From assembly GCA_037976565.1 (NCBI GenBank), contig CP137672.1:25176140-25240139 (forward strand): a DNA stretch of 64,000 bases, read 5' to 3'. Below are positions 28,906-41,300 of the stretch, one piece after another. A program made the translations under genes and the position numbers. The notes beneath the pieces are model-generated. The model was not told where the DNA came from. It did not search any database and was given only the letters and a program-made list of their open reading frames with translations. The stretch is from Mesocentrotus franciscanus. Taxonomy: Eukaryota > Echinodermata > Echinoidea > Camarodonta > Strongylocentrotidae. Numbering within the stretch: the stretch's first letter is position 1; each line of letters opens with the position of its first letter.

Positions 28906-30230
28906 AAGCTCAATTGGGGCAAGTTCCTCAACATACAAAACTATTCCATTTTCCTATTCCATAAATTCAAATATGTGATTATTGGATACACTATAGAGAC
29001 TTCCCTCATATATTTCATGTTGGTCAAATGTATTCAGCTTGCTTGGTATATTTTCTCAGGAAAAAAATATTCACAAAGAATTCAGAATGATTGAATCAAG
29101 ATTTTGTAGAGGCTAGAGCTAGAATCAAAATGTCAGTCAAAGAGAGCAAAATTTTGTATGATTTTCAATTTATCCCCGAGATCCACTCTAATTCATTCAT
29201 TCATTCAGCTTAGAGTGGAACTTGTAGAATATGAAATTTGTATTTATTTTCTTATCAGTTGTATGGATAGGGCTCGTGTATTATGTCTGTATTGTATTTC
29301 ATTTTTATGTTTCTATCATTTGAATATGATTTTTGTAATATTTCATCATGATTTATAAATGTAGTCTTTGATGTGAGTGAGATTTATTATTATTGTGTCA
29401 AAATTATGTATACCTGTATCTTTATTTATATATTTTTTTCCGAAAAAAATCTTAGTCTTTGTTGATATATCTGTTAAAATAATATTTCCAATTAGGCACT
29501 TATAGATTTGTGTTTCATATATTTTATATTATTAGTTTGTTTTGGATATTTGTAAGTTTGAATTTGCTGGTATATCAGAGATGTTAATAACAAACAAATC
29601 ATACTTTCAATAAATTTTGTATGAAAGGGTTGAAATAGGTCACCTCCAACATGAAATGAAATTATTGAATAGAAAAATGATTGTAATTAGTAATATGCTT
29701 GTAGAATTGTTCTACCTTATACATGTACATGTACTTGTTTTGGGTAAATTTATTTTGGTGTATTTAAGTCTTTGGTATTTTGTTGTTTCTAATTTACTGC
29801 TTGTTTGATGTGCATGTGCAGTATTTGCTCTTAGTTAGAAATTAATTTGATAATTAGTCAAAACTGAAATGCTTTGTTTTGTACTGACCTGTATATGTTT
29901 ACTTCATCACCAATCCACTATCAAAACATATGTACATTTTTCACAAGCTTGCCAAATGTATTAATTTGTAATATATTGTTGAACTATATTTATACATGTA
30001 AATATTTGTTACAAGTTTTTAGAGATTTGAGAAAAAATATTATGATTCCAATTTTTTGTAATTTAGGTCAAATGACTGTAAATTATCAATGTCAAATCTT
30101 GAATTTTAAAATTGGTTTTAAAGGTACACGTAGTCAAATATATTAACTTACATTGTATGGTCGATGTACGGTATATTGTATTGTATATTGTACGTTTTGT
30201 AACATAATAAACAAGTAAAGTTTATGGATA
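28906..30230 (+). other. AT-rich flank, possible distal 3'UTR of the scaffold gene
   Basis: No credible coding sequence. Strongly T/A-rich with many TTTGTA-type runs, as in long animal 3'UTRs. A clean AATAAA at 30206-30211 could be the distal polyadenylation signal. The assignment to the upstream gene is inferred from position and strand composition only. Confidence 0.4.
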
Positions 30231-30453
30231 TTGAAATATGTGTATTTGTATTTTATTTGGTGTGTTACCTATCAAATTTTAATGTATGGAAACATGTTTT
30301 TTTTCTCCAGATGTAAAAGTTCATATTGTATAAGAAAGAATAGTGATAATAATAATCAAAATTTTCCCCCAATCAGAATTACAAATCAAGAATACATTCC
30401 TCTGCTAGATAATTCAGAATTGTTCAATTTACCCACAAGGCAACTTGCAAGTA

Positions 30454-30630
30454 CAGTCAAACCTGCTTTAGTGACCACCTGTCTACAAAGACCACATTTT
30501 TGTTTGTTTCCCCTTGAAAATGGCTTCTCATTGAAACATGTACTAAAGGAACATGTACATAAAGACCACCTGCCTATAAAGACCAATTTTCTTGTCTCCC
30601 TTGGGTGGTATTTATAGACAGGTTTCACTG
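30454..30630. mobile_element. Tc1-type MITE family C, copy 2
   Basis: Ends CAGTCAAACCTGCTTTAGTG and GACAGGTTTCACTG, flanked by TA on both sides, the target used by Tc1/mariner elements. Internal inverted AAAGACCACCTGCCTATAAA. It lies in the intergenic space between the two convergent genes. Confidence 0.88.
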
Positions 30631-30639
30631 TACTATGTA

Positions 30640-33577
30640 TTCATGATATAAGAGCTGACATGCTTTATAAGCCTATTTCCTGTTGCAGAAATGATATGAG
30701 AACTTAATAATCAAGTAGTATTTGTCTTCTGACGAAAAACAAATACCTGGACTTTCAACTAACATTGACATTCTGCACAGTAAAAGTTGTACTTTTGCTA
30801 TTGGAAAATGAGCTGCAATAATCATGATACACTCTCACAAACAGTCTTGAGTTAACAAATTTCTGAGCACATTTCCTGTCTTAAATTTCATGGTTTTATT
30901 TCTCGATTATTTTCTTCATACAATCATATCCTCTTTTTCATCAAGCAAACCAGATTTTCATACAAAAGTTTCTTAGAAACTAAAGAAAAATATTACTGAC
31001 AAATTAATTCAGCATAATTAATGTACAAGAAAATGGAAGCAACACAAATCATAATGCATCATGTTCAAGAGCGTGGAAACAAAAGAATTGTGAACCTAAA
31101 TGTATTTATAGATCAAGTTATCATATGAAACTAATGAATTCATAAGTACAAACCTGAATATGTAATAATCACAAATAAAAAACTGAAAACGACACTGTTC
31201 AGAATTAACACCATGCATTATTTAGCATGATTTAGTTTGTTGACTGCTCTGGCTCTTTTTAAAAAAAGATCATTTGTTTATTCTCTTATGAAATTTTAGT
31301 GTAAACTATATACAAAGCTTGTACACATGATCAAACACATGTCAACATTAATTTTAAATCTGTTCTTCGTGTCCTATGGTTGCATACAAGTATTACAAAA
31401 TATTTAAATATATATACATATGGCATATGTCAAACAGTATTACATGACATATCCCACTCAGACTGAAATTACCATATTCAGTTCCTTGGACTTTATATTC
31501 GTACCATCATGCATCAGTTTTATAGCAATAATTTATTTGCCGTTATTTTCACGTTTTTTTTGTCAGGTCGCTAATGGGCTGGTGATGAATGAGTGAACAT
31601 GTGCTGCAAGAATCCTCTGTTAATCATCACAAGAACAGCAACTAGTGTTTTGAAAATGTCTGTGCCTATCATGTGCGAAAATATCGGCCGATGCAGTAAT
31701 TGTTTCGATACAGCCTTCATTTTGAAAGGAAAAGATTCAAATCATAATCTTTCAAATTGCTTTTAACATCCCGATACATGCCAAGACTCCATGTATGTTC
31801 ACTTTGCTTCCACAAATGTACAAGAACCTGTATAAGAATATCTGCTCTTATGCATAGAGAGAGCTACACTATTTGTGTTCACGCAAAGGTTGTGTGGCAT
31901 TGTCTCGATATCAGACTCAACACCAACACCAAATTATGCCTTGCATCCTAGATTCCTGAACATTTTTCACACCAACATCTAAATGACTGTATATACAGTG
32001 TGAACTCCGGTGTCAGTGTCAGCTCAAAGGTACAGAAAGATTTTAAACAGAATTGAACAAAACAATTTACAGAAAAGTTTTTAAATAGGGTTAATTACAG
32101 AAATCTTTCTGTACACACCACAACTTCTTGTACGAGCCATGTTTTACATTGTTGCACACTTTGACACTGCATCTCAGTGAATGTATATCCATAGTAGGTT
32201 CTGGTCTTACTTACACATAACACTTACTGGAACCGATGCAACACATCTGAAATCATCCATAACAGACTGAACTTACACCTTATCAACTGTAGAGAGTTTG
32301 ACTCGGTGTTTTATGTAGCTAAATGAAGCGACAATGTTTAGAAAATCAAACTAACACTTCTTTAAACGAACCACATCTGAAGTCTTCTACGGTAGATGTT
32401 TGTTCTTAACCTCTGTATATACAGTACACTCTGGTGTATAGTGTTAACTGGAAGTTAGTAGCATTGTTATGCAAACTGAATATACACTGAATATACACTA
32501 CACTTGAAAATGCATGGTAAATGTACACATTTACACCTAGCACCTCTTTCCTCCTGCACAATATATCCCTTTTTGTAATATTGTGAGTAGGGGTAGCACT
32601 CCTTCCTTGAAGAATAATCATATCGTTCTATAACTGTTCTAAAAAAATTATTGTACAATCCTTTCGAATGCTTGACATTTTACCTTCCTGGCTTACTCCA
32701 AAACTCCAAAGTAAAATATGATAAAGCTCACCTTCATAAGCAAATACTAATCACTTTTAAATGATGAAAAATAAGGACTTAAAAAAGCATAAGTGCAGAA
32801 ACATTATAATGGTCAATATCCGTCCATATTCAATTCTTCATGCAACATTAAAACCAAAAAATTAATTGTTACATCAATTTTCCGAATTATCATACACTTC
32901 AGGCAATGAGAGAGTGCATAATTCAACTCATTGAAATTACTTTTCACTTTCTACATGTTGTTCTAAATTCATGAAGTAAAATATGGCACAATGAGCTATA
33001 ACACAAGATGGTAGTCTTCGTTCTTGTAATGAAAACACATCAAAGGCTTTAGTGAGTCAAGTCCTCCATGTTCTCCCAGTTTCAGGTGTAGGTCTTTGGG
33101 CCATGTTAGCAATGTGAAAATGCTAAGCACTGTATTCATCCTCACTTCAAATCATGAAAAGTAGAGTTCTGGTTTGGCCAAAATGCATTTTGGGTTGGAG
33201 CAAGTGCAAATTATCTTCGTGACTTGTTTAGGGTATGTTTCAGGATGAAGAAAACACTGCAATGTAGATGGACAAATGGCTGATTTGGCTGATTTATAAG
33301 CCCAAAGAAATCACGCAGTAACATGATGTTGCATCATATGCATTTACATACATGCCTGTTATGGGGCTTCAACTGGGATTTTATTGAACCAAGACTTCTT
33401 CCACGATTGACAAGAACGCCCATGCCACAATCAAATTTCTTCATTGATGAGGGGCATTGAATCTCTGCCTCCCTGGCTGGGTGCAGGGGTGTTTGAGATA
33501 GACATGGGCCTGGGTTCATGCAGGGCGGGGCCAGGTTAAATGGCACGGCTTCAAATGGTCTGCCGGCATTGCTACAA
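30640..33577 (-). other. Probable 3'UTR / 3' flank of SPT6
   Basis: Unique AT-rich sequence without a coding exon I can support. A minus-strand AATAAA lies at 33380-33385, about 190 bases after the stop. Further candidates lie near 31543, 31276 and 30893, so a long 3'UTR is possible. 33430-33577 contains a tandem copy of the SPT6 C-terminal coding segment (separate entry). Confidence 0.5.
33430..33577 (-). pseudogene. Tandem copy of the SPT6 C-terminal coding segment
   Basis: The minus strand here repeats exon 37 from CAGACCAT through the stop, about 148 bp downstream, with substitutions: [20 protein letters not shown] then DSMPLINEEI-stop. Two in-frame stops lie in its first part. It falls in the presumed 3'UTR. 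Confidence 0.88.
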
Positions 33578-35351
33578 TCAAATCTCTTCGTCGATAAGGG
33601 GTGTTGAATCCCCGCCTCCCTGGCTGGGTGCAGGGGTGTTTGAGATAGACATGGGGCTGGGTTCATGCAGGGCAGGGCTGGGTGCTGGGCTTCGCATGGT
33701 CTGCTGGCGTTGTTTAGCCCACAGGGCAGCTTGCTGGGCCCAGTCCACCGTGGCTGAGGACGTGGCATTTCACGGGCACTGCTGCTACTACCACTACTCC
33801 TGCAAAATAAGGGAAAACAAAATTGTAGTTTTATTCATCTTTTAAGTTGTTGCATTGGGTATAATATGCTTTCTTTTTGTTTTGGGGTTGCAGCCTTAAC
33901 TACAAATCTTTAATGATATGCACATCACTGGAAAGCTACCATACTATATTAAATCAAATTCCACACAGGCAACCACTTTATAAATGTCACGTGACAATTT
34001 AAACAAAGATGGGTGAGCATTCATACCTTTGTGGGGTCCTTCCAGCGCTCCTTTGGGGCACCTGCTGCTGCTGCTGTGAGGACTGCTGCTGCTGTGAGGG
34101 CTGCTGCTGCTGTGAGGAAGGTGTGCTCCCACCCCATGACTGGCGAGGAGTGGTACGAGACTGAGACTGGTACTGTGGCGTGCCCTGGGGGGTGCCCCCC
34201 ATGGTAGGTGTCCGGGCTGGGTTGATCTGGGGGGTCCTGTTTACCTGTGGGGTGCGAGCCTGAGGAGTTCGCATACCCTGAAAGAGATAATGAGATGAGA
34301 AGTCATTCTCAAATATCAAACTATACAGATCTGTATTTCTAACAGGCTAATGATAAACTTATATTACTTTTTTATTCTATTGTTCTAAGACACATATATA
34401 TGTAACATTGTAAGATTCTCATACCATAGGGACTCAATGTCACTTATCAGAGTTTACCAGATGACATCAAATTTCATACCCACAAACAGACCAACTAAAA
34501 TGATATCTTTTATTAATTAAAAAAAGTGCTATGCATGCTATATGACATTTGTGTTGCATAATTGTTACACCACAATCCTCTCACCTGGTAGGAAGGCGTT
34601 CCACCAACAGGTGTAGTGATATTCTGAGGTGTGGTGTAGGGGTAGCCGTACCCGTAGCGGCCTGCTGCTGCACCTGTCAAGGGTGTCTGGCGACCTGGAG
34701 TCTGCCGAGGGGTACCTTGTAGCACACTGGGCGTGGCATACATACCCCCAGTGAATGTGGTACCGGTCTTCTGGATCATGGGTGTGCCCGCTGGAGTAGA
34801 GAAAGTTAAAAAATAAAAAAATAATCAAAACTAATATGATAATAATGTATTAATTTTGTCATCATAACGCAGAATTTCATAAATATTTCAATGTGATAAA
34901 ATGTTAAGAGGAAGTTGGAGGTCTTGTAATTGCTGAGGTTTCCTCATTACTGGGGTTTTGTGAGCTACATCTAGTATTCAATCACACGCTATAAAAAGGA
35001 TGTGCTTGGGACTACTAGCTCGATTTTATTAACTTTCATAACTTACTACTCGGCTTTCATACATTCTTATCTAAATCGTTGTGCAGACATAGCTTTCTTG
35101 AAGTCTTGAACATTCACTGTAAGTTTTCTTTAATTCTGAGAAAATTTACTCTCTATCATAAACAAAAGGGTTAACTTTGAATAAATGTTTTTGAAATAAA
35201 TCTTGGGAAATCAAGGGTTTCTTGCTAATAAATTCATTATAGTAAGCCACCAAAAAGTTAGGCTAACACTTACTCTGCCATGGAGTGCCATCATGGGCCA
35301 CTGACATGGGTGTCCTATGGGTACTCATTGGTGTCGGAGTCACATTCATAC
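33578..35351 (-). CDS. SUPT6H: SPT6 exons 34-37: Thr-Pro-rich tail (exon 37 frame-broken)
   Basis: Exons 34-36 encode many T-P units ([43 protein letters not shown]) and Gln runs. Exon 37 encodes [17 protein letters not shown], then [17 protein letters not shown] and [14 protein letters not shown], matching the human end (IDWGKMAEQW..., TPLLDE). The phase at the start of exon 37 and the phase of this conserved end differ by one base. A missing A in the run GTGAAATGCC (about 33768) would restore it. In the printed frame a different 140-odd-residue tail runs on to 33334. Confidence 0.85.
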
Positions 35352-38300
35352 CTGAAACAAAATGACGAAAACCAATAAAATTCATTCACAAGAAATATAA
35401 AAAAGTGGCTATTTACAGCTAAAATATTTTGACAGATTGAAAAGAACCAAGACATCAAATCATACGATTGTTGGCTGCAAGCTAGATACGCTAGGATTGT
35501 GCGTTGGAAGAATGATTCAATGACAAATCTTGAAATCACAAAGACCAGCAAACTCATTTAGGTTTTCACACATTTCATTAAACAAGCTAAAACAGTACAT
35601 AAGGGCAGATAATTTTCACACACAGAAACATCTAATCAGTTAAACAGTTTTCTTTATCATCTCTAAACCTGAGGCAGAACCTAAAGCTTAGTCCATAAAG
35701 ACATGTACAGTGTACACATATCAATCTTATTTATCAAATTCTAAGGTAAAAAAAATATTGCAAAAATATGACATCACTACATGGTGGACGATAATAACTA
35801 AAACAACAACTTTATATTAAATTGGCTAAAGAAACATAAATTTCTGTAAAGGCTCTCCTCTTTGATTTTTGTTTAAAAAAACTTAATAAAATTGTTCATC
35901 CATACTGAAAGCTGATGATTGAAGAGACATGTGGGGGTGGGGGGGGGGGTGAAATCAGTATATAATACAATCAAATCTTCAAACAATTTTGGACATAAAT
36001 GCTATTCAGTATGTACAGGGTTTGAGAGAGTAAGGAAGGAATGGTGTATCACCTGGTATAGGGTCTCTGAAGTGGACCTTGAACCAGCGATGTAGCGAGT
36101 TAATGGTAGTGAACAACTGACCACGGAACCTATAACCGTCCGGTGTGATCGACACGTACTCATGCCTTCCCTTGCTGCGTGGCTGGTAGGACAAAAGGAA
36201 CTTCCCTGCAAAGAAGACCAGCAAATATCACCTATTACAACATCAGGGCCATGTCTTATAAAGAGTTGATATTAATCGCAACTTATTTGCGATCGATGTC
36301 AATCGCAACTATGTACATGAGAGATAGGAGACTGCAAACTTGCGATTGATTGGAGGACTTACGATTGATTTGGATCATTCGCAACTCTTTATAAGACGGG
36401 GCCCAGGCATCATATGATAAATGGTGAAAGATTTCAAATTTGTAACACATGTTTGGTGCATATCGCATGACCTTCGGTATTAGTCTCACTAAAAGTATGA
36501 AACAAAGAAACGCAAGAAAAATACAAACGCCTAAAATTTACTGAACAAGTCCAATATGATTTTGTTCTGTTGTTAAATTGCGTGTTCCTTTCTGCTCCGA
36601 TAACTGTGGCAATGTGGCAATTATTATTGACTTCAAGTTTTATGAAACAGGGCCCTGATTCCTCGTACCTGGATAGTTTTGACACAGGCACATGAAGTAT
36701 GGGATGCGGTTGGGCGTCTTCTTCTTCTCCGTTTGCAGATATTTTTCCATGAGCTCCTTGCTACCGCCCTCTACGGCGTGATAGTATTTATGAGAGGTAA
36801 CGTCCCGTACAAAGGCTGCCATCGGCTGGATGTGACGGGCTATGATTTCATCCAAGTCTTCAAACTCCTGAAGAATGACAGACAGGCAATAGGATATGAA
36901 ACGACAGCCTTTTACTAGTTGCCTTTTATTGCAGTTTCACATCATCCTACTTTGTCGGCTGGAAAGTAGGATGCACTTTTTAATCATGTTAACTACATGT
37001 AGATGAGAATATTTTGTGTGTGCTATCCAAATCAAATATGTACTTCTGTAGGTCACTTATATCTAACGATGATGAAAGTAGAAATAACATAATCGCTGCA
37101 TTTTCAGAGCTGCCAACCTTGTGCGACCAAAAAGAGGAATCATGATGGCAACAAAAAAAAAGGAATTTCAGGCAAAAAATTGGGAATTCATTAAAACGAA
37201 AGTTATAGCCACGCGTGACACACTTCCAATGCAGAAATTTCCATTCCTCATGCTGTTTTTTCCATATTAGGACCTATAGTTTATTTACAAGTAGGTATTT
37301 TTTTTATTTTTGGGGGGTATTATCGGCGTTTCATTCTTTTGAGAATAATTTTCTCTTTAAGAATGTTTCCAAGTATGTTTTAACCTTAGTTTTATATTGA
37401 ATTTGTGATGGTGGAGGCGATCATGACAACAAAAACAATATGGTATATCACATTTAATCATATAACCATGATGACTATGATTATACTAATACATACCTCT
37501 TCTCCGATCTTCAATGTTGATCCTAAACTGAAATCATTATCTTTGCCTTCTTCTTGGACATCAATATGTTGATAGACTCCATCCTCTACCTTCCATGTGA
37601 CTGTCAAATGATCAGCTCCCTATCAAATCAAATCAAATCAAATTAATTGAAATCAAATTAATTGAAATCAAATCAAATCAAATCAAATCAAATCAAGTCC
37701 AATCAAATCAAATCAAATCAAATCAAAATCAAATCAAATCAAATCAGTATTAAAATCACTATTACATATCTGCCAGCATTTGATAATGAAAAATCTTAGT
37801 CTGAGAGCGAGGCTTCACAGAATGTGAGGGCTAAGGTGCTCACCCATTACTAGGGTGTCTGAAGGTCTGGCCAAATCTGACAGCTGTTTTAAAAAGGGAC
37901 ACAATTCTAACGCACAAGCAATTTCAACTAATTAACAAATTGCGATCCCATTGGCAGTTTGACATGAATTTGGTATCATATGATAGGAAATTAAAGCCCC
38001 ATCTTTAAGTACTAAGAAGAAGTTGTCAACTTGGCTTTACCTTGCTACTTGGTCTTATGATGACGTCCCCTACATCTGATTCTCTCATGACCTTCTCAGC
38101 TTGCTTGTAGGTGATGTTCTGGAAGGACGGATGCACTATCACCCTCTTCACGTATGCTGAAAACATGAAAAATAAGTAAAACGAAGTAAGGTACTGTTTT
38201 TAACAATCTAAATTATGTTTAAAAATCTGAATGTCTAGAAGTACAAAGTCAGAAAGATCAGGGGGGTGTTTCACAAAGACTAAGATCGACTTAAAGTTGG

Positions 38301-41300
38301 ACTTAAGTATAACAGGCCTTCCATGCCATTGTTTGCTATCATTATTTACTGGCATTGGTCTCTCAAGGGATGTACAAATCATGGTAAAAAATCTACAAAA
38401 CTTACATTTTTTGATAATTCATTATTGAAGGAAAAATATTATCTAAAGATTATAATTTAGAGACCAATCAGGATAGCAACCAATGGCACGAACGGCCTGC
38501 TATACTTAAGTCCAACTTAAAGTCGATCTTAGTCTTTGAGAAAACACCCCCCTGAAATTGTGCCAAAATATTTCTTCATGGAACAACAGTTTAATTTATC
38601 ATCTGCAATGGAAAACTAACAATGAAGTATCCTGTCTATCTAATAAATTACCACCTAGAAAAAAATCACAAGCCATCGCCAAAGACATGACTTACTGCTG
38701 GATGCTGCAGCTTTCTTCTTCTCTTCCTCATCCTTCTGTTTGTCCATCTCAGCCGATTCATAGTCATAGTAGGTATCACGGGGCGGGGCCCATTCTCCAT
38801 TCCGATCCTGGAGATCAGAGCTCTTGCTGGTCAGATCCACCTGGAACCGTTCAATGTCAATCTTCATGATGCGAGCGTGGAGTGTCATACCGATCTGTTA
38901 AGAATTACAAGAATGAACAGATATAACCTAGGATTGGATACTAACTGGGTCCATTGGCAAATGATCCTTAAAAAGTAGAATTTTGAAACACGTAGGTATT
39001 GTGCTTGACAACAAATTGTATTCAAGTATTCCAGAGAAAGAAATGTAACAGGCTTAATTATGTAATATCCAAACTAGAATACGAGGCTAAAAACAGAATT
39101 TACGATACTATAACAGAAAAACAATCCCATACCTCAACGTTTTCTTTTAAATTAACTAAAAGGCTGGTAGTGGTTAACAAAGCCATGAAAGAGGCTCACT
39201 AATCTTTGTGATGTAAACTCAGATTTACATAATCCTACAATTTTAACAGGAAGATCACATATCAATTGATCCACTTTACAAGTCCAACATAGTGCCACAT
39301 GACACCAACTGTCACTTTAATTTCAAATTCTCTGTGAATAACCTGTCACTTGACATTGGTCATTTGACCAGTCAGTCTTACCTTGACCCTGTCCTCAGGA
39401 TTCTTGACCTTGCTGTCACTCAAGAACTTGGTGTGAATGAATCCCATGATGCCGTTGTCCAAGCGAACTTTGACCCCTACGGCCTGGCCAGGGCAGTTAC
39501 CTGTGTCGAAATGGCTCCACACCTAAGAGGATGGAATTACAAATGGTGAAATCAAAATGATCCTGTAATGTGAATACACATACTGGAGATTGAATCCAGG
39601 GGGGTGTTTCACAAAGACTAAGATCGACTTAAGTTGGACTTGAACTATGGCAGGCCATTCATGCCACTAGTTCCTCTAACCATTCCTGGCATTGGTTTCT
39701 CAAGGGATGTACAAATCGTGGTTACAAATCTACAGAGTTTTTTCTTCAACAATGAACTATAAAAAATGTAAATTCTGTAGATTTGTGACGTCTCTTGAGA
39801 GACCAATGGTGAGAGCAACCAATGGCATGAATGGCCTGCCATAGTTCAAGTCCAACTTAAGTCGATCTTAGTCTTTGTGAAACACCCCCCAGGCATTACA
39901 TGAGATATTGCAATTCCCATTGTAAAATATTTGGGCTGTTTGAAACCACTGTATAAACCATCTGCTACATGCTGCAGCAATGAATTACTAACCTAAAAAA
40001 GTTCCCTTGACAAGATTTGTGTGACACTGACTTGAACAATTATCAACTGACTGTTATTAGAGAGGCAGTGAACCACTTTTTTTGTTCCCAAGACGTCTCA
40101 GTGAGAGTCTGCTGGCTCAACACATAAAAACGTTTGTAAATCTCTGAGGAGGTAAGTGTTGAAATATGCATTAAATATACAATCATAGAAAGAATTCTGC
40201 TGCCAATCTTACTTAAATTCCACTTCAAATGAAAACATGCCTGAAGTTAAAATAACATGGTTTTATGTAAATTTTATCTGTGGATTTGAATCAGACCATT
40301 CCAAGATTAAGTCCTGAAATTAAGAAAAGGAAATGTACATGCTACAAACGATACAATCAGCCTTAAATAGTTAGCTCAAAGAAAATATTTGATAGAAACC
40401 AAGTTTTACCTCGTTGAGTTCAAAGAAGTTATCCTGTTGACAGAAGGGACAAAGCCAGAGTCCTGTCTCATCGTTCTTACTAGGGTTAGCATCATCTAAC
40501 ATCTCTCTGGTGGGTCTTCTCCTTGCAATACCGGTAACTTTGCAGGTTACCATTTTACCTGAAAGAACACAGAGATTATATACATAGCCACATAAAAACA
40601 TGTAGAATGTATAGAGAGGGCTGTGAACCACAAATATTATACTTTTACAAAATATTTGACTAACAAACAAAAAATCAAAATTATACATGTTACTACATTA
40701 TCTCATCTTTTCTTCATAAGCTTGTAAATTGATGTCACAAGATGAATGTGAAATTAGAGGATGAATGATGCATTGGGAAGGATAATATGAAGAGAAAAAA
40801 GGAAAACACTGCTTTTTTTTCTTCTTCAGTTCAGTATGACGAGCATTACTTCATTCCCATGTGTTAATTTTGTTGCAAGCTATTTTTTTCTTCCTTTCTT
40901 TTCAGTCCCATTATATGAGCTAAAAGGGGAGCAATTGCATTTGTTGTGTTCCATGTGGACATTGCTGGAAATTATTTCTGGTCAATCCAATATTTACTTT
41001 GATCCTTGTTACACTTGGGCAATCCCATGTACAAACCCTGGTACAGGAAATATTTGTTCAGTACCATATACCAATTTAAGTGCTGGTTATTCACTCACCT
41101 CTATAGAATGTCTCTGGTGTTTCCTTAGTCAGTATACTGAAGGCTTCTTCAGGAGTGAACGGGTGGAAAGGTGTCCTGAGATCTTTGTAGCGACTGTTCA
41201 GCTCGGCTCTGATGTCATACAGAGTTATGCTCCTATTACCATAACCCTGTAACATACAACAACAGATCAACATGAAAATCATTTTTGTCAATGTCATTTA

